Shown here in pieces: positions 54,653-64,000 of a stretch of 64,000 nucleotides of DNA; the stretch's first letter is position 1, and each line of letters begins with the position of its first letter. Source of the stretch: Actinophytocola oryzae (GTDB lineage: Bacteria; Actinomycetota; Actinomycetes; Mycobacteriales; Pseudonocardiaceae); NCBI RefSeq assembly GCF_004364325.1, contig NZ_SOCP01000002.1, positions 310,001 to 374,000 on the forward strand. Reading direction: 5' to 3'. A program made the translations under genes and the position numbers. Below the pieces are notes generated by a model, which saw only the letters and a list, made by a program, of their open reading frames with translations, searched no databases and was not told the origin of the DNA.

Positions 54653-55459
54653 TCAGGCGAGTCCGCGCAGTGCCTCGTCGTCCGCGCTGCCGGGTTCGGC
54701 GAAGTACACGTACAGCACGTGGTCCTCGGGACCGGCGAGCGCGAAGGTCTCGAAACCGAGGCGGAGGACGCCGACCCCGTCGACGCGCAGCCGTTTCTCG
54801 CCCATCACGCGGTCGTACACGTCGTGGGAGTCCCACAGCGCCCGGAACGTGTCGCTGCGCTCGCGCATGCTCGCCACGAACTCGGCAAGCTCGGCGTGGC
54901 GTGCGGCGGCGGTGGCACGCAGCCCGGCCACGGCCTGCAGGCCGATGTCGTCCCAGTCGGGATAGACCTCCCGGGCACGCGGGTCGAGGAAGGTGAACTC
55001 GATCAGGTTGCGGCCCGGGCGCCACGCCGGGTTGACCCGGGCCGCGAGCGCGGTGCCTGCCAGCACGTCACGGTTGGGGCCGACGACGAAGGCGGGCAGG
55101 TCCGCCCAGCGCTCCAGCAGGTGCAGCACCCCCGGCCGAACCGTGTGGGCAGCGCCGGCGCCGGGGTCGGCCGGGGCCAGCCCCGGCATCGCGAGGGACC
55201 ACAGGTAGGTCCGCTCGGTGTCGTCCAGCCGCAGCGCGCGGGCCAGGGCTTCGAGGATCTCGCGGGACGGATGCCGGTCGCGGCCCTGCTCGATCCGCGT
55301 GTAGTAGGACGGGCTGAGCCCGGCGAGCAGGGCCAGCTCCTCACGGCGCAGCCCGGTGACCCGGCGTCGCGCGGTGTCGACGACACCCGCCGAGGCGGCG
55401 TCGATCCGCTCCCGGCGGCTGCGGAGGAAGGAGCCGAGCTGGTTGTCGTCGGATGCCAT
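54653..55459 (-). CDS. XRE-family regulator with MmyB-like ligand domain
   Basis: A 268-residue protein. HTH_XRE at about 10-70 (RVTGLRREELALLAGLSPSYYTRIEQGRD), then the MmyB-like/PAS-type C-terminal domain (NPAWRPGRNLIEFTFLDPRAREVYPDW, FVASMRERSDTFRALWDSHDV). This family usually represses an adjacent SDR or oxidoreductase gene. Here the divergent SDR at 55561 is the clear candidate target, with 101 bases between starts. Confidence 0.88.
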   Translation of the reverse strand: MASDDNQLGSFLRSRRERIDAASAGVVDTARRRVTGLRREELALLAGLSPSYYTRIEQGRDRHPSREILEALARALRLDDTERTYLWSLAMPGLAPADPGAGAAHTVRPGVLHLLERWADLPAFVVGPNRDVLAGTALAARVNPAWRPGRNLIEFTFLDPRAREVYPDWDDIGLQAVAGLRATAAARHAELAEFVASMRERSDTFRALWDSHDVYDRVMGEKRLRVDGVGVLRLGFETFALAGPEDHVLYVYFAEPGSADDEALRGLA

Positions 55460-55560
55460 CCAGCGCGACTCTACCGCCGCGAAACCGGCGAAGCTGACCC
55501 TGCGGGAGCCACCCTCACGGGGGCGTGGCACGTCCGGGGGCCCGCTGGTGCCATGGAGGC

Positions 55561-56406
55561 ATGTCGAACGAAACACCGGTGTGGCTCGTCACCGGCTGCT
55601 CCAGCGGCCTGGGCCGCGCCATCGCCGAACACGCCCTCGAGCGGGGTGACCGGGTCGCGGTCACCGCCCGTGACCGCACGGCCGTGACCGATCTCGTCGC
55701 AGGGCACGGCGACCGCGCACTGGCCCTGCGGCTGGACGTCACCGACCCCGCGTCGGTGGCCTCGGCCGTCCGGGCCTGCGAGGAGACGTTCGGCCGCGTC
55801 GACGTCCTGGTCGACAACGCGGGCTACGGCTACCTGGCGGCCGTCGAGGAGGGCGAGGACGCGGCGGTCCGCGCCCTGTTCGAGACCAATGTGCACGGCG
55901 TGGTGACGGTCCTCAGGGCGGTGCTGCCCGGCATGCGGGCCCGCCGCTCGGGGCGGATCGTCAACGTCTCGTCCTTCGGCGGCCTGGCGGCCTTCGCGGC
56001 GACCGGCTACTACCACGCCACGAAGTTCGCCCTGGAGGGCCTGTCGGAGTCGCTGGCCGCGGAGGTCGCGCCGCTCGGCATCGCGGTGACGATCGTCGAG
56101 CCGGGTGCCCTGCGCACCCGGTGGGCAGGGGCGTCGATGCGGCAGTCCCCGACGCGCCTCGACGACTACGAGCAGACCGCGGGCAAGCGCCGCGACGCCA
56201 CCCTGGCGGTGTCCGGCCGCCAGCCCGGCGACCCGGCACGGGCAGCCGAGGCGATCGCCGCGGTCGTGGACCTGGACAAGCCACCCCTGCGGCTGCTGCT
56301 GGGCTCCGACGCGCTGGCCGGAGCACGCGCGAGCCTGGACCGGAGGCGACGCGAGATCGACAGGAACGAGGCGCTGACCAGGAGCGCGGATCTGGAGGAG
56401 ACATGA
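55561..56406 (+). CDS. Short-chain dehydrogenase/reductase
   Basis: A 281-residue classical SDR with TGCSSGLG, NAGYGY, NVSSFGG and YYHATKFALEGL (catalytic Tyr and Lys). ATG start behind GGAGG. Divergent from the XRE/MmyB regulator, a common arrangement in actinomycetes, and coupled (ATGA) to a second SDR-like gene. Confidence 0.92.
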   Translation: MSNETPVWLVTGCSSGLGRAIAEHALERGDRVAVTARDRTAVTDLVAGHGDRALALRLDVTDPASVASAVRACEETFGRVDVLVDNAGYGYLAAVEEGEDAAVRALFETNVHGVVTVLRAVLPGMRARRSGRIVNVSSFGGLAAFAATGYYHATKFALEGLSESLAAEVAPLGIAVTIVEPGALRTRWAGASMRQSPTRLDDYEQTAGKRRDATLAVSGRQPGDPARAAEAIAAVVDLDKPPLRLLLGSDALAGARASLDRRRREIDRNEALTRSADLEET

Positions 56407-57059
56407 GCACGGGTGCGTTCGTCGTGATCGGAGCAGGCCGGGGCCTCGGCGCCGCGGCGGCCCGCCGGTTCGGCCGAGAGGGACATCCCGTCGGCCTGGT
56501 CGCACGCGACGCCGAGCGCCTGGGTGCCCTGGCGTCCGAGCTGGCCACCGAGGGCATCCCGACAGCGGCCGAGACCGCGGACGTCACCGACGAGCGGGCA
56601 CTCGCGGCGGTGATCGGCGCGCTGCGGGAACGACTCGGCCCCATCGAGGCGGTGCTGTTCAGCCCGCGGCCGAGCGTCGCGTGGATCAGGCCGGTGCTCG
56701 ACACCGAGCCGTCGGACGTCGCGAGCGCGCTGGCACTGAGTGTCGTGGCCGCCGCGACGGCCGTCCGCGCGGTCCTGCCGGACATGCGCGGGCGGGGACG
56801 CGGCACCCTGCTGTTCACCACGGGCGGCGCCGCCGTCGAACCTCACCGCGACCGCGCGGTCTCCGGCATCGCGTACGCGGCCGAGTCGGCCTACACGCGC
56901 ATGCTCCACGACGCGCTCGCCCCCGAGGGCGTGCACGCCGCGCAGGTCACGGTGGTCGGGCCGATCGGCCCGGGAGCCCGCCACGAACCGGCCGAGGTCG
57001 CCGACGAACTGTGGCGACTCCACACCGAACGCGACCAGCCCCTGGTCGTCCTGCGCTGA
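56403..57059 (+). CDS. SDR-like protein, reduced active site
   Basis: A 218-residue Rossmann protein with an SDR-type GAGRGLG nucleotide loop. The catalytic region is altered: the usual Ser strand is FTTGGAAVEP and the YxxxK helix reads YAAESAYTRML, so the lysine is missing. It may bind NAD(P) without normal SDR catalysis, or use another mechanism. Starts by ATGA overlap with the preceding SDR. Confidence 0.8.
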   Translation: MSTGAFVVIGAGRGLGAAAARRFGREGHPVGLVARDAERLGALASELATEGIPTAAETADVTDERALAAVIGALRERLGPIEAVLFSPRPSVAWIRPVLDTEPSDVASALALSVVAAATAVRAVLPDMRGRGRGTLLFTTGGAAVEPHRDRAVSGIAYAAESAYTRMLHDALAPEGVHAAQVTVVGPIGPGARHEPAEVADELWRLHTERDQPLVVLR

Positions 57060-58898
<1,839 letters not shown>

Positions 58899-58914
58899 CC
58901 GACCGGCCTGACCC

Positions 58915-58950
58915 GACGGCCTCCGGCGACAGCTGCCGCCGGAGGCCGTC
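58915..58950 (+). terminator. Terminator hairpin after the xylanase gene
   Basis: GACGGCCTCCGGCG at 58915-58928 pairs perfectly with CGCCGGAGGCCGTC at 58937-58950, with an 8-base loop, 17 bases past the xylanase stop. Confidence 0.75.
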
Positions 58951-59020
58951 CCCGCGCGTCGTGACGAGCCCGTTCGCGCCGACCGGACGGCGGTCCGGGG
59001 TAGGACCTAACATTCGGATC

Positions 59021-60067
59021 ATGGCAGGAGAGACGAACCCGCTGGAGCTGGTCCGCGCACGGGGCGTGCGGGCGCAGCTGTGCGTCCTGCGGGACGGGGA
59101 GGTTCTCCTGGACCACGCGGTCGGCTGCGAGCCCGACTCGTTGTTCTGGATCTTCTCGGCGAGCAAACCGTTCGTGGCGCTGCTGGTGCACCTGCTCGCC
59201 GAACGGGGCGAGTTGGACCTGGACGATCCGGTAGCCAGGCACTGGCCGGAGTTCGGTGCCCGTGGCAAGGAGTCGGTCACCGTGCGGCATGTGCTGCGAC
59301 ACCGATCCGGCTTGTTCGCGACACGAACGTACGTCGGCGACGCGTTGGCGCTGACCGACTGGTCGCGGTCGGTGCGCCGCCAGGAGGAGGCGCGACCGCG
59401 TTGGCGACCGGGCGAGGTCCCCGCGTACCAGGCGATCGCGTTCGGCTTCATCCTGGGAGAACTGGTCCGCCGGGTCACCGGTGACCGCCCGGAAGATCTG
59501 CTGCGCAAGGAGTTCCTGGACCCGCTCGGCCTGTCGGACACGTATCTCGGCCTGCCGGACTCGTTGTGGCACCGGCATGTCCCGGTCCGCGGTCGTGGCC
59601 TCGCGGCGGTCGTCGGACACGTCGTCAACCGCCGCGCCACCCGCCGCGCGGTGATCCCGTCGGGCGGGATCTCCACGACCGCAAGGGATCTGGCCCGCTT
59701 CTACCAGGCGCTGCTCAACGGTGGCACGCTGGACGGCACCCGAGTCCTGGGCGAGGACTCGATAGCGGAGGCTCGGCGGCCGGCCGCCCCGGGCGCCCCG
59801 ATGGACCGGGTGACCCGACTGCCGGCCCGCTGGGCACAGGGGTTCCAGCTGGGCCACCCCGACGCGGAGCCCAGCCACTTCTCTCCCCTGGGACGGTCGA
59901 GCACCCGGTCGACGTTCGGCCACGACGGGAGCAACTGCTGCATCGGCTGGGCGGACCCGGATCGCCGGCTGGTCTTCGTGTACCTGACCGACCTGCTGCT
60001 CGCCGGCCACGCGGGCGCACGCCACCTGGGCGAGGTGAGCGACGCGGTGATCGCGACGTGCGACTGA
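59021..60067 (+). CDS. Beta-lactamase-family serine hydrolase
   Basis: A 348-residue class-C-beta-lactamase-fold protein without a signal peptide. SxxK motif in FSASKPF near residue 48, a Tyr motif AYQAIAFGFILGELV in place of YxN, and HDG in FGHDGSNCC in place of KTG. Such cytosolic members are esterases or EstB-like hydrolases rather than antibiotic lactamases. ATG 59021 starts the protein; the longer upstream frame is the tail of the terminator region. Converges on the SnoaL-like gene. Confidence 0.87.
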   Translation: MAGETNPLELVRARGVRAQLCVLRDGEVLLDHAVGCEPDSLFWIFSASKPFVALLVHLLAERGELDLDDPVARHWPEFGARGKESVTVRHVLRHRSGLFATRTYVGDALALTDWSRSVRRQEEARPRWRPGEVPAYQAIAFGFILGELVRRVTGDRPEDLLRKEFLDPLGLSDTYLGLPDSLWHRHVPVRGRGLAAVVGHVVNRRATRRAVIPSGGISTTARDLARFYQALLNGGTLDGTRVLGEDSIAEARRPAAPGAPMDRVTRLPARWAQGFQLGHPDAEPSHFSPLGRSSTRSTFGHDGSNCCIGWADPDRRLVFVYLTDLLLAGHAGARHLGEVSDAVIATCD

Positions 60068-60072
60068 CGTGC

Positions 60073-60459
60073 CTACCTGGTAGCCGGTTCGGTCTCCAGT
60101 AGGCGGCGGACGTGGAGGAGGTCGTAGAAGTTGGACAGACGGCTGATGAGGCCGCCCTGGAACTCGAACAGGTCCACGGCGTCGAAGCTGACCTCCAGGC
60201 CCCGAGTGGTGCGGCCGGTGAAGGTGACGGCCGTCGCGATGGAGCCGTCGTCGGCTACGTGGGTGCGGGTCGGCTGGTCCCAGTGGGTCTGCCATGGTGT
60301 GAAGAGTCCACTGTAGAACGCCGTGATCTCCTTCGGGCCCGTGCGCGGGCGTGCGCCGACCGGGGTCAGCAGCGCGTCCTCGGTCCACAGGGTGGCGAAC
60401 TCGTCCCACTGCTCGCCGTTCATGGTGGCGAAGTAGCGGTCCACGGTGTCCTGGCTCAT
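60073..60459 (-). CDS. SnoaL-like / nuclear transport factor 2-fold protein
   Basis: A 128-residue NTF2-fold protein (YFATMNGEQWDEFATLWTEDALLTPVGARPRTGPKEITAFYSGLF). The fold serves small isomerases, cyclases and hydrolases. ATG 60459 with AAGGAG upstream; overlaps the stop of the LLM gene (ATGA). Last gene of the leftward operon from 63345. Confidence 0.85.
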   Translation of the reverse strand: MSQDTVDRYFATMNGEQWDEFATLWTEDALLTPVGARPRTGPKEITAFYSGLFTPWQTHWDQPTRTHVADDGSIATAVTFTGRTTRGLEVSFDAVDLFEFQGGLISRLSNFYDLLHVRRLLETEPATR

Positions 60460-61367
60460 GCGGCGCTCCTTGACAGTGAACGGAGACGGGGGAGGAGCGA
60501 CTCGCCGAGCGTGGCGATCTGCTCGGCCCGTCGCGTGCGGGTCGGCTCTATGTGTGCTTGCAGTACCAGAGTGTCCACTCCGGCCGCCAGGAACGGCCTG
60601 AGTGCCTCGGTGAGTTCGTCGGCCGTGCCCGCGATGGCGGTCACCAGGTTGCGCTCCACCTGACCGGGCACGGCCTCGTCGTTCGGCGCCCACCACGCGG
60701 TCACGTACTCGGTGTAGTGCGGTCGCAGGACTTCTTCGTACCACTCCGGCGATCCCAGCCACACGTCACGCATCAACCCGACCGGCACCTCGGGTGCCGC
60801 GGTTCGGAGTCGGCCCACCAGATCGACGGTCCTGGCCAGTGTGGTCGTCGGTGGCAGCAGCACGCCAAGGCCGCGTCGGGCGGCCCGCGCCATGGTGGCC
60901 GGGCGCATCCCGCCGACCAGCACCAGCTCACCCAGACCCTCGGCCACCAGTGCGTCGAGTCCGTCGACCAGGCGGCGGACCCGGTCGGTGATGTCCAGTC
61001 CGGTCACCGCGTACTCGCCTGCCCGGTAGCCGAGGCCGACACCCAGTCGCAGCCGTCCCGGCCACAGTGCCTGGATTCGCCTGACCAGACCCACCGCCGG
61101 GCCGAGATCGTGCTGGGGCAACAGGTGCACGGCCGTGCCCACCGAGATCCGTTGTGTGGCGCCGAGAACCGCGGCCGCCGCGAGCACGGGCTGCGGGCAC
61201 CAGCCGTCGTACCAGTACCGGTGCTCGCCAAGCCAGATCGAGTCGAACCCGGCCTCCTCCGCGGCCCGCGCGTCCGACACCAGCGTCGCGTACAGCTCCG
61301 GGTGCGGGGCCGGGTGTGCTGCGGTCGAGCGCATGTTCCACAGGCCCATGCCGACGTGGAGCGCCAT
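60456..61367 (-). CDS. LLM-class F420- or flavin-dependent oxidoreductase
   Basis: A 303-residue luciferase-like TIM barrel (DARAAEEAGFDSIWLGEHRYWYDGW, LGVGLGYRAGEYAVTG, ELVLVGGMRPATMARAARRGLGVLLPP). In actinomycetes many of this class use F420. Starts one base after the acyl-CoA dehydrogenase stop. Probably catalyses a redox step on the same acyl or cyclic substrate (inference). Confidence 0.9.
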   Translation of the reverse strand: MALHVGMGLWNMRSTAAHPAPHPELYATLVSDARAAEEAGFDSIWLGEHRYWYDGWCPQPVLAAAAVLGATQRISVGTAVHLLPQHDLGPAVGLVRRIQALWPGRLRLGVGLGYRAGEYAVTGLDITDRVRRLVDGLDALVAEGLGELVLVGGMRPATMARAARRGLGVLLPPTTTLARTVDLVGRLRTAAPEVPVGLMRDVWLGSPEWYEEVLRPHYTEYVTAWWAPNDEAVPGQVERNLVTAIAGTADELTEALRPFLAAGVDTLVLQAHIEPTRTRRAEQIATLGESLLPRLRSLSRSAA

Positions 61368-61368
61368 G

Positions 61369-62520
61369 TCAGTACGACCGGGGCAGCCCGAGGGAGTGCT
61401 GGGCGACGAAGTTGAAGATCATCTCCCGGCTCACCGGTGTGGTCCGCTGCAGCCGGGCCGCGCCCCACAGGGTGGCCAGGCCGTACTCGGTGGCGAAACC
61501 GTTGCCGCCGTGGGTTTGTATGGCGTTGTCCAGTGCGGCCAGGCACGCCTCGGCCGCGGCGTACTTCGCCATGTTGGCCGCCTCGCCCGCTGGTTCGCTG
61601 TTGTCGTGCAGCCAGGCCGCCTTCTGCGTCATCAGCCTGGCCAGCTCGACCTCGATCTTGGACTTGGCCAGCATGTGCGCCACGCCCTGGTGCGCGCCGA
61701 TCGGCACGTCCCAGACCTTGCGGTCGCCTGCGTAGGTGCTCGCCTTCTCCAATGCGTACAGGGCGATGCCGTTCTCGAAGGCGGCGGCCATGATCCGCTC
61801 GGGGTTGAGGCCGCCGAACACCTGCCGCATGCCCTCGCCCTCGGTGCCGATCATGGCCGACGCGGGTAACCGCACGTCGTCGAAGAACAGTGTGAACTGC
61901 TTCTCCGGTGCCGTCACCTCGACCGGGATCAGCGTGCGCTGCAGACCGGGCGCGTCGGTCGGCACCAGGAACAGCGAGAGCCTGCCCCGTCCGGTGTCCG
62001 GGTCGGTGCCCGTGCGGGCGACCACGACGACGGCCTCGGCCTGGTCCACGCCGGACGCGTAGTACTTGGTGCCGTTCAGCACCCAGTCCTCGCCGTCCTG
62101 ACGGGCCACCGTGGACAGTTTGTGGGTGTTGGAGCCCGCGTCCGGCTCGGTGATGGAGAAGCACAGCTTCGTGCTGCCGCCTGCCATCCTGGGCAGCCAG
62201 TACCCGCGCTGCTCGTCGGTGCCGTGTCGTACCAGCAGCTCACCGCAGATGGAGCTGGACACGATCAGCATGAACGACGGGGTGCCCGCGGCGGCCAGCT
62301 CCTCGCACACGATCGCCAACTCGGCGACGCCGCCACCGCCGCCGCCGTACTCCTCGGGGAAGTTCACGCCGAGGTAGCCGTTGCGGCCCAGCTCGAGCCA
62401 CTGCTCGTCGGTGCGTTCCGGGTCGCGGGCCTGCCGCAGCCAGTACTCGTGGCCGTAACCCCTGGCGAGCTTGCGCACGGACGCGCGCAGCAGGGCCTGT
62501 TCTGGTGTTTCCGTGTACAT
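61369..62520 (-). CDS. Acyl-CoA dehydrogenase family protein
   Basis: A 383-residue FAD enzyme with FSITEPDAGSNTHKL and the C-terminal TPVSREMIFNFVAQHSLGLPRSY, a form common in FadE-like proteins of steroid and branched-lipid catabolism. Gly-rich GGGGGGV loop in the N-terminal domain. ATG 62520; 24 bases after the SDR gene, so co-transcribed. Likely alpha,beta-dehydrogenation of an acyl-CoA. Confidence 0.92.
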   Translation of the reverse strand: MYTETPEQALLRASVRKLARGYGHEYWLRQARDPERTDEQWLELGRNGYLGVNFPEEYGGGGGGVAELAIVCEELAAAGTPSFMLIVSSSICGELLVRHGTDEQRGYWLPRMAGGSTKLCFSITEPDAGSNTHKLSTVARQDGEDWVLNGTKYYASGVDQAEAVVVVARTGTDPDTGRGRLSLFLVPTDAPGLQRTLIPVEVTAPEKQFTLFFDDVRLPASAMIGTEGEGMRQVFGGLNPERIMAAAFENGIALYALEKASTYAGDRKVWDVPIGAHQGVAHMLAKSKIEVELARLMTQKAAWLHDNSEPAGEAANMAKYAAAEACLAALDNAIQTHGGNGFATEYGLATLWGAARLQRTTPVSREMIFNFVAQHSLGLPRSY

Positions 62521-62544
62521 CCGACGCTCCTCGTGGGGTGCTGG

Positions 62545-63345
62545 TCAGCCGTCGCACCAGCGGCTGACGGCGTAGCCGCCGTCGACCGGGAGCACGGCGC
62601 CGGTCAGGTAGCTGCCGCCGGGTCCGGCTAGCAGGAGCACCGGCGCGCACACGTCTCGCAGGCGGCCGATTCTGCCGAGGGGGTTGTTGCGGACCATCCG
62701 CTCGCCCTCGGCGTCCAGCAGTACCGAGGTCAGTCTGGTCAGGATCGGGCCGAGCGCGAGGCAGTTGACCGTGATGTGCCGCGGCCCCAGCTCTCGGGCG
62801 AGTACCCGGGTCAGGTGGTGCAGTGCCGCCTTGGCGGTGGCGTAGCCGTAGTTCTGGAAGGGGCCGACGGCGTGCCCGTCGATGGACCCGATGTTGATCA
62901 CACGGGCCGGGTCCTCCTCGGTGGCGGCCGCGGTCAGTGCCGGCAGCAGTGCCTGGACGAGGTGGAACGGCGCCACGGTGTTGAGCTGCAGCAGCTTGGT
63001 GAACGCGCCCGCCGGGTAGTCCTCGAAGGGCGCGCCCCAGCTCCGGCCCGCGTTGTTGACGAGCACGTGCACCTGGGGGAAGCGCTCGAGCACCTCGCTC
63101 GCGAACCGCGTCACGCCGGTCTGGTCCCCGAGGTCGGCGGCGACCGCGTGCGCCTTGCCCAGCTCGGACAGCTCCCGCTGGGCGGCCGCGGCCTCGTCGG
63201 CCGAGCGGCTGGTGACCATGACCTCGGCGCCCTGGCCCAGCAGTGCCTCCGCCGCGGCCCGGCCGACTCCGCGGGTGCCGCCGGTGATGACTGCGGTGCG
63301 CCCGGTGAGCCCGAACAGGCTCTCGGCGCTGACGACTTCGGCCAT
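62545..63345 (-). CDS. Short-chain dehydrogenase/reductase
   Basis: A 266-residue SDR with TGGTRGVG, NNAGRSWG, INIGSIDG and YGYATAKAALHHL (Tyr-x-x-x-Lys). First gene of the leftward operon SDR-ACAD-LLM-SnoaL. Divergent from a second SDR gene at 63524 across a gap that holds a palindromic site. Confidence 0.92.
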   Translation of the reverse strand: MAEVVSAESLFGLTGRTAVITGGTRGVGRAAAEALLGQGAEVMVTSRSADEAAAAQRELSELGKAHAVAADLGDQTGVTRFASEVLERFPQVHVLVNNAGRSWGAPFEDYPAGAFTKLLQLNTVAPFHLVQALLPALTAAATEEDPARVINIGSIDGHAVGPFQNYGYATAKAALHHLTRVLARELGPRHITVNCLALGPILTRLTSVLLDAEGERMVRNNPLGRIGRLRDVCAPVLLLAGPGGSYLTGAVLPVDGGYAVSRWCDG

Positions 63346-63397
63346 CGCCGCCCTCCTTCCCGCTGGCGCTCACTGAAGCATGCGCCGCTGCGTTTGG

Positions 63398-63417
63398 TCA
63401 AACTTCCGTTCGTTTGA
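63398..63417. promoter_or_regulatory. TCAAAC-N8-GTTTGA operator-like palindrome
   Basis: TCAAAC at 63398-63403 and GTTTGA at 63412-63417 are perfect inverted arms. A related TCAACC-N4-GTTTGA occurs at 63478-63493 nearer the rightward gene, and GTTTG-GT-CAAAC overlaps on the left. Two related sites in a divergent SDR/SDR gap suggest one regulator for both directions; no regulator gene is inside the window here. Confidence 0.45.
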
Positions 63418-63523
63418 TTTTCTGATCGGCCGCCTGCCAGGCTTGACAGTCGTGGGCAGGGTGAGAGAGCATCCGATTCAACCAATCGTTTGATAGAAGA
63501 CGGTGGCGGAAAGGCGGCCTGCG

Positions 63524-64000
63524 GTGCGGGATGTGGCGGAGCGCGAAGGTGACGGGCAGTCGCCCCGGGTCGCGCTCGTCACCGGCGCGGGCGGCGGTCT
63601 CGGCGGGGAGTGTGTGCGGACCCTCCTGGCGCACGGTCTGCACGTCTTCGCCTCCGACCTGACCACCGACCTGCTCGGCGGCCTCGACGCCGGTGAAGCG
63701 CCCGGCCGCCTGTCACTGCGTGCGCTGGACGTCACCGACCCGGCGGCGGTCGACGCGCTCGTCGCCGACGTGCTGGCCGAGGGCGGACGACTGGACGTGC
63801 TGGTCAACCTCGCGGGCGTGGTCCGCAACCAGGTGCTGCACAAGATCGCCGACACCGACTTCGGGCTCACCATCAGCACCCACGTGCTCGGCACCATGCA
63901 CACCATGCGTGCGGCCGCCCCGGCCATGCGGTCCGCGCGTTACGGCCGGATCGTCAACATGAGCTCGATCGCGGTGCGGGGCTCGATCGCGGGTAGTGCG
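63524..64000 (+). CDS. Short-chain dehydrogenase/reductase (cut by right edge)
   Basis: The first 159 codons of an SDR. Nucleotide motif TGAGGGLG, then LDVTDPAAVDAL, NLAGVVRN (in place of NNAG), and IVNMSSIAVRGS at the edge; the catalytic Tyr and Lys are beyond it. GTG 63524 has GGAAAGG nine bases upstream; GTG 63503 and GTG 63533 are also in frame. It resembles FabG-like dehydrogenases in beta-oxidation-type operons. Confidence 0.85.
   Translation, partial: MRDVAEREGDGQSPRVALVTGAGGGLGGECVRTLLAHGLHVFASDLTTDLLGGLDAGEAPGRLSLRALDVTDPAAVDALVADVLAEGGRLDVLVNLAGVVRNQVLHKIADTDFGLTISTHVLGTMHTMRAAAPAMRSARYGRIVNMSSIAVRGSIAGSA

Noticed and set aside
59021..60067. Antibiotic-resistance beta-lactamase
   Set aside because: No signal peptide and altered Tyr and KTG motifs; fits esterase-like serine hydrolases.

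Overview
The window is high-GC actinobacterial DNA. GTG starts are common, 4-base GTGA/ATGA gene overlaps are frequent, and it carries a SARP-type regulator, a conservon-like signalling operon and secreted enzymes with FG-GAP/VCBS tails. These features and the protein style suggest a filamentous Pseudonocardiales actinomycete of the Lentzea/Saccharothrix/Actinosynnema kind, but genus cannot be fixed from the sequence alone. No rRNA, tRNA, CRISPR array, IS element or phage gene was recognised.

Left part (1-11.1 kb): a truncated CDS; a TetR regulator and a convergent aldo/keto reductase that share a near-identical 16-bp palindrome in their promoters; an M23 peptidase; a deletion-fused VWA pseudogene; a DesK/NarL-type two-component pair; and a tightly coupled five-gene operon (multicopper oxidase, MFS exporter, Dabb protein, quinone oxidoreductase, membrane protein) closed by hairpins.

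Middle-left (11.1-26.6 kb): the most coherent accessory locus. It holds a fucose/arabinose-isomerase family enzyme, a LacI regulator, a ribose-type ABC importer, and four secreted enzymes: a GH172 protein, a lysozyme-like protein, a transglycosylase-like plus amidase protein, and a GH43/GH32-like five-bladed propeller hydrolase. All four end in the same six-repeat FG-GAP/VCBS module. GH172, lysozyme-like and amidase genes form one operon. The same LacI-type 12-bp operator core lies before the isomerase/lacI pair, before GH172 and before the GH43-like gene. I infer one regulon for breaking down an external furanose-containing polymer together with peptidoglycan, possibly the arabinogalactan-peptidoglycan of mycolic-acid bacteria; fructan use is the main alternative.

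26.6-34.3 kb is signalling: a kinase, a degenerate kinase and a NarL regulator; an orphan TctC-type binding lipoprotein; and a conservon-like kinase/Roadblock/DUF742 operon without the usual GTPase.

34.8-45.9 kb contains a lipid-like biosynthetic cluster: diiron oxygenase, then coupled hotdog thioesterase, WS/DGAT-like acyltransferase, alpha-oxoamine synthase, acyl-CoA-dehydrogenase-like flavoenzyme and zinc alcohol dehydrogenase. It is followed by a convergent acyl-CoA-ligase operon with its own divergent TetR.

45.9-64 kb has small stress/hypothetical genes, DUF4241, a 1,423-residue SARP-nSTAND-TM-WD40 regulator, several oxidoreductases, a GH10 xylanase with CBM13 and three CGAAA-N-TTTCG-type operator sites, a beta-lactamase-family hydrolase, and an acyl-CoA/SDR catabolic operon with a second SDR gene running off the right edge.
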